Origin: Hanleya hanleyi
Lineage: Eukaryota > Mollusca > Polyplacophora > Lepidopleurida > Hanleyidae
Assembly: GCA_036873755.1 (NCBI GenBank)
Contig: JAVTVY010037227.1
Coordinates: forward strand, 97,170 to 161,169
Length of the DNA stretch: 64,000 nucleotides
Direction: 5' to 3'
Shown here: positions 11,618-18,996 of the stretch, piece by piece
How the letters are laid out: each line of letters starts with the position of its first letter
How positions within the stretch are numbered: position 1 is the first letter of the stretch
The notes under the pieces: model-generated
Database searches by the model: none
Told to the model about the DNA's origin: nothing
What the model saw: the letters and a program-made list of their open reading frames with translations, nothing else
Translations under genes and position numbers: made by a program

Positions 11618-13962
11618 AGTAGTATATATAACGGATTTCAAGTCGCATTTTCCAGGGAGGTAACTCTTGGTTCCCCTGCTTCCGCCAGGGGGCGCCACCA
11701 GTCCCGTATGACGTCACTTCCGGTCTGGGTGAATGGGGCGTGACCTGTGAACATGATAGGACATGTACTGACCTGTCTGTGGGTTTCCCCCACAATGTCG
11801 TTCACCTCCGTGTGTCTTCAGGCACCTCCGTGTATCTTCGGTCACCTCCGTGACATCTTCGGTGATCTCCGTGGACATCTTCGGATTTATACAATATACA
11901 GGCCTGTATGGGGTATGGGGATGGTCATTTTTGAACACCATAGGACATGTACTGACCTGTCTGTGGGGGTTTTGCCGCCAGAATTTCGCTCACGTTTGCT
12001 TGGGCTGGGGGTTGTCACGTGTCGAACACCTGGCTTCCCGAATTGCAACATTGTTGCACGTTCGCTACAATGTTGCGGCATCGTGAACACCTGGTCTGGT
12101 GCATATGTGTCTGCGTGAGTGAGTTCACGTGCCGAACACCTGGCTCCCCGAATTGCAACAATGTTGCACGTTCGCTACAATGTTGCGGCCACCGTGAACA
12201 CCTGGTCTGGCGTCTGCGTGAGTGAGCTCACGTGCCGAACACCTGGCTCCCCGAGATCAAGGCATGTCCAGACTTGTTCTGGGTTGTATAGTTCTGCCAT
12301 GCAGAGGACGGGTGCTAGGAATGCATATTAAATCTATAGACAAAGGGTATGGAAATAGAGGTTTTGGGGTCTAGGTGGGCCACTAGTGGGTCGATGGAGT
12401 CGTATGAGGTATCAATGTGAAGCATTCGTGAAGGCGCATCCGACGGGCTGGGTGTGGGGTTGAAATATCGTCATTCTGCGCATGCGCGGTAGACAAAGTG
12501 TATGGAAATAGCCGTTTTGGGGTCTGGGTGGGCCACTAATGGACCGATGGGGTCGAGTGAGGTATCAATGTGAAGCCTATGTGAGGGGGCATCCCACTGG
12601 GTGGATGTGGGGTCGGAATATCGTCATTCTGCGCATGCGCCATAGACAAAGGGTATGAAACTAGACGTTTTGGGATCTAGGTGAGCCACTAATGAGCCGA
12701 TGGAGTTGAGTGAGGTATCAATGTGAAGCATATGTGAGGGGGCATCCGATTGGACTAGTGTCTCGGCCGTTGTCAACGTTCTGCGCATGTGCAGACAGGG
12801 AATTCTGGGAAAAGGGTGTGGAAATAGACGTTTTAGGGTTTAGGTGAGCCCCTAATGATCCTATGGTGTCGTATGAGGTCTTATTTTGAAGCTGTCGTGA
12901 GGGAGCATCCGCCTGGGCTAGTGTGTCGTTCGTTGTCAATAGTCTGCGCATGCGCAGTCTGGCCGTAGTTTAGGTGGGCCACTATTGTGCCGATTGGATC
13001 GAGTGAGGTATCAATGTAAAGCATACGTGAGGGAGTATCCAACGGGCTGGGTGTGACGTGGAACTGACGTCATTCTGCGCATGCGCAGTAGAGAAAGTGT
13101 ATGGAAATAGACGTTCTGGGGCCTAGGTGGGCCACTAATGGGCCGATGGAGTCGAGTGAGGTATCCATGTGAAGCATATGTGAGGGAGCAACCGCCTGAA
13201 GTAGTGTCTCGGCCGTTGTCCACATTCTGCGCATGCGCAGATAGGGAATTATGGGAAACGGGTGTGGAAATAGACGTTTTTGCGGTCTAGGTGGGCCACT
13301 AATGGTCCGATGGAGTCGTGTGAGGTATCAAAGTGAAGCATTCGTGAAGGGGCATCCAGTCATGGATGGGTGCATGTAAAATTAGGGGTATGACGTCACT
13401 TCGGTTTGGGTGAATGGGGCGTGACCTTGGAACATGATAGGACATGTACTGACCTGCCTGTGGGGGTTTTCCCGCCAGAATTTCGCTGACGTCTGCGCCT
13501 GCATCCGGGTATGCATGAGGGTCTGTGTGAATGGGATGTGACCTGGGAACATGATAGGAATGCATGTACTGACCTGTTTGTGGGGTTTTCCCGGCCCGCC
13601 CCGGCCGCAGCGCGCGCGCGGGTTATCCGGAAGTGCGCGGCATCGCCGGAAGTGCGCGGATGAATGTCGGGTCAAAAGGTGAAAGGTCACATCCAGGTCA
13701 AAAGGTCAAAGGTCTCCCTTTCGGCAAGGTTCGGCAACAATGTTGCGGCATCGATATACAGAGGTTGAACCCAAAAAGGGGATTGTAAATTAACCTGGGA
13801 AGGATGGGCGGTTCCATTTGCACCAATCAGCGGTCGAGAAAAAGAGCCAATGAGCGATCGATAAAAGAACCAATGGACGGGTACTAGAATTTCGCTCACG
13901 TCTGCGCCTACATCCGGGTACTAGGATGCTTTCGTCTACGCCTGCGCCTACATCCGGGTACT
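11618..13962. repeat. left terminal inverted repeat of Polinton 1
   Basis: It matches the inverse complement of 22,288-24,433 at high identity: the GTAGTATATATAACGG end, CACTTCCGGTCTGGGTGAAT, repeated CCGAACACCTGGCTCCCCGA, the ~150-bp tandem units, and an inner end near CATCCGGGTACT. The left arm has two copies of a ~110-bp CCGAACACCTGG unit (12,100-12,260) where the right arm has one. ORFs of up to about 120 codons run through it on both strands, but none looks coding. Confidence 0.9.
12340..13340. repeat. TIR-internal ~150-bp tandem units with GCGCATGCGC
   Basis: About six diverged units share GGTGGGCCACTAATGG, GAGTGAGGTATCAATGTGAA and TTCTGCGCATGCGC. The palindrome lies at 12,478-12,487, 12,631-12,640, 12,946-12,955, 13,077-13,086 and 13,229-13,238, with a one-base variant near 12,783. 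The inverse array is in the right TIR (22,920-23,765). GCGCATGCGC is the core of the animal NRF1 binding consensus; that these sites are bound is inference. Confidence 0.85.
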
Positions 13963-13974
13963 TCTATGTAGGTG

Positions 13975-13982
13975 TATAAAAG
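13975..13982 (+). promoter_or_regulatory. TATA box at the inner edge of the left TIR
   Basis: TATAAAAG follows immediately after the left TIR and precedes a leader with repeated CCTGAGCCTGCC words and the 17-codon ORF at 14,127. Probably the promoter of the first rightward transcript. Confidence 0.5.
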
Positions 13983-14126
13983 TGGGAATTTTTAGAGCAT
14001 TGCTGCATTTATTGGCCTGCTTGACCTGACCAGTCTGAGCCTGCCTGACCAGCCTGAGCCTATCTCTCGAGAGGAGCTACTTGCCTGAGCCTCACCAGCC
14101 TGAGCCTGCCTCACCGGAGCTATACC

Positions 14127-14180
14127 ATGAAACGTGGAGAAGATTTTCCAGGGGATCCAGGAGCGCCTCCGGCGCTATAA
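14127..14180 (+). CDS. 17-codon mini-ORF, possible stub of a deleted gene
   Basis: After TATAAAAG (13,975) and a leader of about 110 nt with CCTGAGCCTGCC repeats, the first ATG, in a good context (ACCATGA), opens MKRGEDFPGDPGAPPAL and then stops at TAA inside CTATAATC. It is too short to assign. It may be a peptide, an upstream ORF, or the surviving 5' end of a larger deleted gene, since this is roughly where a Polinton would have room for its missing polymerase. The pattern 'stop codon inside a TATA-like word' matches the other gene junctions of the element. Confidence 0.3.
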   Translation: MKRGEDFPGDPGAPPAL

Positions 14181-14283
14181 TCTTTGTTGTTGTTGCTCTC
14201 TTTTTGCACTAACCCATCAGAATAGTACGTATCACGGACTACACCCGTAGAGCTACGTATAGGCGCGCATGTGTGACATGGTC

Positions 14284-14290
14284 TATAAAA
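14284..14290 (+). promoter_or_regulatory. TATA box for the 14,337 gene
   Basis: CTATAAAAC, 53 nt upstream of ATG 14,337. The spacing is the same as in other genes of this element and of the second Polinton. Confidence 0.6.
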
Positions 14291-14336
14291 CACGTCTCTC
14301 TGGATCCCACACCTTCATTTCTACGGTTGCAGAGCC

Positions 14337-14663
14337 ATGACGGAAATCCAGCCCTATGCGACTCGTATTTTACAGCATGCCACCGTGGTTAATTCATTCA
14401 CGGGTTACCGAGCAGTGGTTCGGTCCATGTTTGCAGATGGCGACGACAACGAGGGGCGACGCCAGATCCTGAAAGAGTTCACAGAAGCGGTCCTCGACAG
14501 AGTGCACACGATGGAGAAGTGTGCTATCACCCACCACTACTGGACTATGACAGCCATCCTTGATGCCCGGATTATGGATCACGAGCGCTCACGCCGAAAC
14601 CAGCGACGGTTCGTTGGCCTAGTAATGGTCTTTGCCCTATTGACCCTGACGCTGTGTCAATGA
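14337..14663 (+). CDS. small tail-anchored protein of unknown function (Polinton 1)
   Basis: 108 residues. The first 90 are soluble, mildly charged and probably helical; the last ~18 (RFVGLVMVFALLTLTLCQ) are hydrophobic and fit a C-terminal membrane anchor preceded by a basic cluster (RSRRNQRR). I do not recognise the family. A TATA box lies 53 nt upstream and the ATG (GCCATGA) is the first after it. The next gene has its own TATA-like word at 14,723. It is the first sizeable + strand gene inside the left TIR. The frame is intact, unlike most of its neighbours. A membrane-associated accessory protein of the virus-like element is an inference only. Confidence 0.6.
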   Translation: MTEIQPYATRILQHATVVNSFTGYRAVVRSMFADGDDNEGRRQILKEFTEAVLDRVHTMEKCAITHHYWTMTAILDARIMDHERSRRNQRRFVGLVMVFALLTLTLCQ

Positions 14664-14722
14664 CAGCGACAGAAAAAGAACGGCTCTTCAGAGCCTCCAC
14701 AGACGCGCGTATGCGCAACCGA

Positions 14723-14728
14723 TATATA
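14723..14728 (+). promoter_or_regulatory. TATA-like box for the first paralogue gene
   Basis: GATATATACGAGGGTCAGTC precedes ATG 14,779 by 56 nt. The downstream half (CGAGGGTCAGTCA) matches CGAGAGACAGTCA after the TATA box at 15,324, so the promoter was duplicated together with the gene. Confidence 0.55.
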
Positions 14729-14778
14729 CGAGGGTCAGTCAGAGTGTGTGTCATTCACCGTTCGTCATTGGGTCAAGA

Positions 14779-15328
14779 ATGTCACCAGTCCTACGAGCCA
14801 TCCTGCCCCTTACACCCCGGGTGGGGTTACACGTCTATGAAGATAAAGTCACCCTCGTGGAAGACTGTGGAGGTGTTTGCTGGTCGCCCGCTGAGACCGT
14901 ATCTAATACGGATACGCTACACCGTGACGGCTGGACCAAATTTAAACGAGTGTTGAGCGGTGAGCTCGACGGAAACCTCATCCACATAGACAATGCCATC
15001 TACGTACACCGTGGACCCTTCTTCCCACGCCTGGGCCGTTACCAAAACCCTACCCTTATATGTGTTGTAATTCACCCTAGACCCCGATTTGTGGACAGCC
15101 TTCGAGAAAGTGGTGCCTATTGTGGACCAGCTGTTTACACCTGACGAGCGGTCAGCTGTTCAGTTGGAGTGGGCTCGTGCCCTGAGTGAAGCGGCGGCAG
15201 AACCCAATGAACAAATGTCTAGCAATGAAGCGGAGGCAGACGATGATGCCATTGATTATCCGGCTAGACTCAGTCAGCCCAGTGACATAACCACCCGATC
15301 CTTTGATCTCACGGGGTTGTCCCTATAA
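14779..15328 (+). pseudogene. unknown Polinton gene, tandem paralogue A (frame broken)
   Basis: Begins at ATG 14,779. It shares with paralogue B (15,371) the segments LTPRVGLHVYEDKV / LTPEVFLHVYADTV and an almost identical block GWTKFKRVLSGELDG followed by RGPFF. Frame 1 is lost at about 15,066, where TAA interrupts. The homologous C-terminal half (FTLDPDLWTAF, VDQLF, then an acidic tail with many Glu/Asp) continues in frame 2 to the stop at 15,326-15,328. The family is unknown to me. A short beta-rich stretch followed by a Trp/Phe/Lys helix weakly recalls small ssDNA-binding folds such as PC4; this is speculative. The stop codon lies inside the TATA box of the next gene. Confidence 0.6.
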
Positions 15329-15331
15329 ATA
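15324..15331 (+). promoter_or_regulatory. TATA box overlapping the upstream stop codon
   Basis: TATAAATA; the TAA at 15,326-15,328 is also the stop codon of paralogue A. It lies 47 nt before ATG 15,371. Confidence 0.65.
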
Positions 15332-15370
15332 CGAGAGACAGTCAAATCTTTTACCATTCACGTACTGACC

Positions 15371-15852
15371 ATGACGGAGCATATAATACGGGCGTATCTC
15401 AGCTTGACCCCCGAGGTCTTCCTGCACGTTTATGCGGATACGGTCGATATCATTGAGGAGGTGGAAGACATCTGTGATGCGGACCCTACACAACCGTGCC
15501 TGGCTCACATTCGTCTGTCCCGAGAGGGCTGGACCAAATTCAAACGGGTGTTGTCTGGTGAACTGGACGGCGACCTCATCCACTTGTGTCACGATGTGTA
15601 CATCCGACGCGGCCCCTTCTTTGCTCAATTGGCTCGGCTAGATGGGGGTACAGTCATTTTACCCTTCACCCTGATCTATGGTCTGCATTGAAAGATGCCG
15701 TGGTAGATGTGGATCAAGTGCTTACGGAGGAAGATCGGTCATCAGACGAGTTGGACTGGTCATATACTATGGACAATGTGCTGGCAGAAGCCAACGAAGA
15801 AAATCAGAAAGAAACTTCGGCCCAAGATATACCCGTTATAAATAAACGATAG
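15371..15852 (+). pseudogene. unknown Polinton gene, tandem paralogue B (frame broken)
   Basis: Starts at ATG 15,371 (ACCATGA), 47 nt after TATAAATA. It aligns along its length with paralogue A: LTPEVFLHVYADTV, GWTKFKRVLSGELDG, RGPFF, then HFTLHPDLWSA and an acidic Glu/Asp-rich tail. The first half is in frame 2 and ends at TGA near 15,691; the second half is in frame 1 and ends at TAG 15,850-15,852. The frame change falls at the homologous place in both copies, just before FTLxPDLW. Function is unknown. The last codons overlap a TATAAATAAA word that can act as TATA box and poly(A) signal. Confidence 0.6.
15837..15846 (+). promoter_or_regulatory. combined TATA box / poly(A) signal
   Basis: TATAAATAAA contains TATAAATA (15,837-15,844) and AATAAA (15,841-15,846) within the last codons of paralogue B. 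It lies about 43 nt upstream of where the integrase homology begins (15,880). Confidence 0.45.
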
Positions 15853-15879
15853 AGCCAGGGTCCATCATCATTTGTCACC

Positions 15880-16480
15880 ATCAAGAGCTGGGAGAAGGTG
15901 CTGGGTAACTTATACTACAGTCCCGACAGTCCGGCGGCCTATAGTGCATTGTCGGCTCTCTATCGAGCGGCCAAACCCCAGGGGATACAACGTGCTCAAG
16001 TCCGAGATTGGTTAAGAAAACAAGACACCTATACCTTACATCGAGCTGCCCGTCTGTTCCAACAGTTTCTGAAAGCCCAGAAGGTGTTTTTCTTCCATAC
16101 GTACAACGAGACCAAGGCTTCCGTGGTGGAAAGGTTCAACAGGACATTCAAAGGGAACCCTGTACGGATCAGTAAAGTCAAAGGTCAATTTGAGAAAAGT
16201 TACTTGCCCAACTGGAGCGATGAGCACTTCCTGATTAAAGGCGCCTACCCCGACAGCAGCGAGTCTATGAACTGGAAGATCTTCAAGGGGAACCGTTGCT
16301 AGGGACGTTTTACGAGACGGAATTACAGCCTGTCGTAAAAACACAGCAAGACTACTACACGGTGGAGCAGATTTGAAAACGGAACGTCGGCGTGGTAAAC
16401 TGTTTCATTTTGTCAAATGGCAAGGCTGGCCCAGTTCCTTCAATTCCTGGGTGGCGGCCAACCGGGTGAAACGACTATAA
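15880..16480 (+). pseudogene. Polinton integrase (retroviral-type DDE) with deletions; chromodomain at the end
   Basis: The N-terminal region (LYYSPDSPAAYSALSALYRA, WLRKQDTYTLHR) matches the start of Polinton integrases, but the expected initiator position reads ATC (15,880). Right after this the sequence jumps to FLKAQKVFFFHTYNE and VVERFNRT, the end of the rve core that carries the catalytic Glu. The part with the two catalytic Asp residues is missing. A second gap leads to VRISKVKGQFEK and YLPNW. The tail (16,303-16,480, other frames) still shows a chromodomain: YYTVEQI, FVKWQGWPSSFNSW. The frame stays open through both gaps up to 16,302. The segment missing here is present in the remnant at 59,743. 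The stop TAA overlaps the next TATA box. Confidence 0.85.
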
Positions 16481-16481
16481 A
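16476..16481 (+). promoter_or_regulatory. TATA box overlapping the integrase stop codon
   Basis: CTATAAAG; TAA 16,478-16,480 ends the chromodomain frame. ATG 16,530 follows 54 nt downstream. Confidence 0.6.
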
Positions 16482-16529
16482 GCCAGACACCACACCGTCA
16501 TCCTTCATTCCACGTTCGACCACGGTGCT

Positions 16530-17126
16530 ATGGACAAGCAGCAGCTGCCTCTGAACACAGCGTCTCCCAAAACGCGCAAAGCGCAAGTGGGCTTTGTGGT
16601 GATATTGCTAACCCTGCTGAGTGTGTTGTACGGAGGTGTGTTTTACGACGTAGCCTATGTCAGCACGCTACTTAACCAACTTAGAACTCCAGCTGTGAGT
16701 GGCAGTGAAACCAGTCTACAGATAGCACCAGTCACCTCCGTGATCAAAACGAGCCCAGTCATCACCACCACCAAGCCCCGTGTACAAGCCACATCGAGCT
16801 CCACACCGAGTATACAGTCAACACCCACTACGTCTGAAAACCCACCGGATTTCATCCCTCACAGTGAACAGACAACGACGACCGACGTTATACCCACCAC
16901 CATCATCACTCACAGTGAACAGACAACGACGACCAACGTTGTACCCACCACCACCACTCCAGTTCACTCGTACCAAATTTACAAGAGCGGGTTACCACGA
17001 CAGCGCATACAACTCGAACCATGGACCCTCGGTGGCAGCATCCCTTCACTAGCGTCATCGCAGGACCGACGGGCTCCGGCAAACCGCACTTCGTCAGGAA
17101 GCTCCTTCAACACGCCGACAGCATGA
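16530..17126 (+). CDS. Thr/Ser-rich single-pass membrane protein (Polinton 1)
   Basis: 198 residues. Residues 1-20 are basic/polar, residues ~21-48 (VGFVVILLTLLSVLYGG) form one hydrophobic segment fitting a signal anchor, and the rest is a Thr/Ser/Pro-rich ectodomain-like stretch. That stretch holds two tandem repeats built on SEQTTTT and IPTT/VPTT. This composition suggests a heavily O-glycosylated, mucin-like type II membrane protein, such as a virion-surface or membrane-associated protein, but no family is recognised. The last ~35 codons overlap the start of the ATPase gene in another frame, which may mean the original stop was lost. It has its own TATA box 54 nt upstream. Confidence 0.6.
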   Translation: MDKQQLPLNTASPKTRKAQVGFVVILLTLLSVLYGGVFYDVAYVSTLLNQLRTPAVSGSETSLQIAPVTSVIKTSPVITTTKPRVQATSSSTPSIQSTPTTSENPPDFIPHSEQTTTTDVIPTTIITHSEQTTTTNVVPTTTTPVHSYQIYKSGLPRQRIQLEPWTLGGSIPSLASSQDRRAPANRTSSGSSFNTPTA

Positions 17127-17629
17127 TCACCCCACCCATTGCCCGAGTCGTGTGGTGTTACGGAGAATGGCAGGCAGCGTATGCAGCAATGCCCCACATC
17201 ACGTTCGTGGACGGCCTACCCAACCTGGCCGATTTGGAACCCGACACCTTGGTGGTTCTGGATGATCTCATGGCGGAGACGGATGCGCGGGTCACCCAAC
17301 TCTTTACCAAAGGCAGTCATCATCGACGGCTCAGCATCATCTACATTGTGCAGAATCTGTTCAGTAAAAACAAAGAACATAGGAACACCAGCTTAAATGC
17401 CCACTACCTGGTGGTCTTCAAAAACCCGAGAGATACCACTCAACTGCTGCACCTGGCGAGACAGATGTATCCCGGCCGCACACCGTTTGCGTTGGAAGCC
17501 TTCAAAGATGCGACAACCCCTCAGCACGGGTATATGCTCTTCGACCTCAAGCAAGCCACCCCCGACCACCTTCGACTACGGACTGGCATCTTTCCCGGAG
17601 AGACCCACCACGTGTACATGCAAAAATAA
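17021..17629 (+). CDS. DNA-packaging ATPase (FtsK/HerA, A32-like)
   Basis: 202 residues, the usual compact size for the Polinton genome-packaging ATPase. Walker A lies at residues 15-22 (GPTGSGKP) and Walker B at 77-82 (LVVLDD), followed by a Thr/His-rich helix and the IIYIVQNLF segment (sensor-like, ending in Gln). In the family this enzyme pumps DNA into the capsid. The P-loop has Pro22 (CCG, 17,084-17,086) where Thr or Ser normally contacts Mg-ATP, so activity is doubtful although the frame is intact. The ATG at 17,021 follows ACC and overlaps the preceding ORF by 106 nt. A palindromic 3' region and AATAAA follow the stop. Confidence 0.9.
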   Translation: MDPRWQHPFTSVIAGPTGSGKPHFVRKLLQHADSMITPPIARVVWCYGEWQAAYAAMPHITFVDGLPNLADLEPDTLVVLDDLMAETDARVTQLFTKGSHHRRLSIIYIVQNLFSKNKEHRNTSLNAHYLVVFKNPRDTTQLLHLARQMYPGRTPFALEAFKDATTPQHGYMLFDLKQATPDHLRLRTGIFPGETHHVYMQK

Positions 17630-17632
17630 TGT

Positions 17633-17673
17633 AAACACACCCACAGTGGCTCCCCCAGCTGGAGTGTGTGTTT
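17633..17673 (+). terminator. 3'-UTR palindrome after the ATPase gene
   Basis: AAACACAC (17,633-17,640) and GTGTGTTT (17,666-17,673) pair across a GC-rich centre with CTCCCCCAG. The sequence is homologous to stronger hairpins at 41,435-41,467 and 63,573-63,605. AATAAA follows at about 17,686, so this is probably an mRNA 3'-end element. Confidence 0.5.
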
Positions 17674-17781
17674 GATGATGGGGATAATAAAAAGAATTAA
17701 TACCACAGCATGGTTGACTTTTTCTCTGTTCTCTGAGGTAGATAAAAAGAGCAGAGTTGTGAGTTCTAGCATTAGTTGTAC

Positions 17782-18126
17782 ATGATGTCTGCGCGAGTAC
17801 GGAAGCACGCTTCGACGCTCCGTGTATTGAAGACGGCCCCACCCGAGTTGGTCCGAACCATTGTACGCGGTGCGGACCCTGACCTTGTACGCTCTCTGTG
17901 CGAGATCGGGTACAACCTGTTAAAATGCAACGTTCCACTGACTCCGGCTCAGAAGACCAAGTTGGCCAAGCATAAGACAGGTCTCCGAACCCTAGTCCAG
18001 AAGCGAGTCTCTCAAACACAAAAGAAAAAGGTGTTACAGAAAGGCGGCTTTCTCGGGGCCATCTTAGCACCGTTGGCCGCTACCGTGTTGGGTCCAGTAT
18101 TGGGTGGACTCTTCGGGCGACAATGA
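17782..18126 (+). CDS. pX-like small basic/hydrophobic protein of Polintons
   Basis: About 115 residues from ATG 17,782 (a second ATG follows directly). The N-terminal half is helical (VRGADPDLVRSLCEIGYN), then comes a Lys/Arg-rich stretch (QTQKKKVLQ), and last a Gly/Ala/Leu hydrophobic end (GGFLGAILAPLAATVLGPVL). This layout is typical of the conserved small protein in Polintons and adintoviruses, often compared with adenovirus core protein pX or membrane-active peptides. The likely role, DNA condensation or membrane interaction in the virion, is inferred. A degraded homologue is on the minus strand at 38,248-38,490. It ends 13 nt before the next ATG. A TATA-like GATAAAAAG lies about 40 nt upstream. 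Confidence 0.75.
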   Translation: MMSARVRKHASTLRVLKTAPPELVRTIVRGADPDLVRSLCEIGYNLLKCNVPLTPAQKTKLAKHKTGLRTLVQKRVSQTQKKKVLQKGGFLGAILAPLAATVLGPVLGGLFGRQ

Positions 18127-18139
18127 ACCACACGAAAAA

Positions 18140-18963
18140 ATGATCCTCGTCGAACCACGGTTCCTTCAAAACCTCCAATCGCCCTACTATGTTCCACGTA
18201 CGGTGAAGACCATAAACACCCTCGATGAAGAGATACAACAGATCTTACAGAGACCGGGCTTAAGCGACAGTGAGAAAGTACAACGGTACAATGAGACGTT
18301 TCAACGGTACATGACGTTCATGGACCAACAAAACACTCTCTACCCCACCACCACCACCACCACCACCACCACCACGCGACACACCACCGACCTCAGCACC
18401 GCTTCAACAGCCGCCATTACCAGGGGTACCACCCACAGCCCCACAGTGGGTGGAAGACGAAGTCCTGAAGAGTGTACCTGCATCGTTCAAGAAACAAGCT
18501 GGCCTGGTATTACAACGGATGAAACAGAATCCTAACATGACTTGGAATGATAAAGGCGAACTCCTGGTACAGAATCAGGTGGTCCCCGGGACCCACATGA
18601 CGGATTTAGTGAATGACCTGATGCGTCAACGCAGGTCGCACACAGATCCTCGAGGATGGGAGGTCTTCGCTCAAGGCTTGAAAGACATGCATGTACCACA
18701 GGAATTGGTGGGGAATCCCCACCGCTGGGCCTTTATGCAGCGGACCCAGCAATCGCCGAGTGGCCCACTACCTTCTTGGGAAGCCGAATGGGAACCGGAG
18801 TCACCCCCAAAAAACACCACCACGACGGGCACCTTCTTTTCAGGCCTTTAAAAAACCACCCTTGATCAGGACACCCCACATCTCCAGAGCCGTGACACGT
18901 AGCAACTCACCGCGACGAACACGACGCCGGACACAACCGCCCAAGGCCTGGAACTCCTATTAA
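18140..18963 (+). pseudogene. conserved Polinton protein (LVEPRFLQ family), two 1-nt frame breaks
   Basis: Begins MILVEPRFLQNLQ, then a helical segment (LSDSEKVQRYNETFQRYM), a proline-rich linker, the conserved core (VLKSVPASFKKQA, WNDKGELL, DLVNDLMRQRR, GWEVFAQGL, VPQELVGNP) and an Arg-rich tail ending at TAA 18,961-18,963. This family sits between pX and the penton-like gene in Polintons; its function is unknown. The frame changes within the CCCC/(CCA)n tract at about 18,345-18,376 and again at the CCCCCAAAAAA run at about 18,807-18,817. Both are homopolymer or microsatellite sites, so either real slippage or assembly error is possible. A homologue of its start lies at 38,100-38,215 on the minus strand. 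Confidence 0.75.
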
Positions 18964-18996
18964 AACCAACGGCAGCAGCAGGACAGCTCAGTCGCC

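Noticed and set aside
11618..13962. Several 70-120 codon ORFs in the left TIR (and mirrored ones in the right)
   Set aside because: They lie in tandem TIR units, occur in several frames and have no start context or conserved frame between units.
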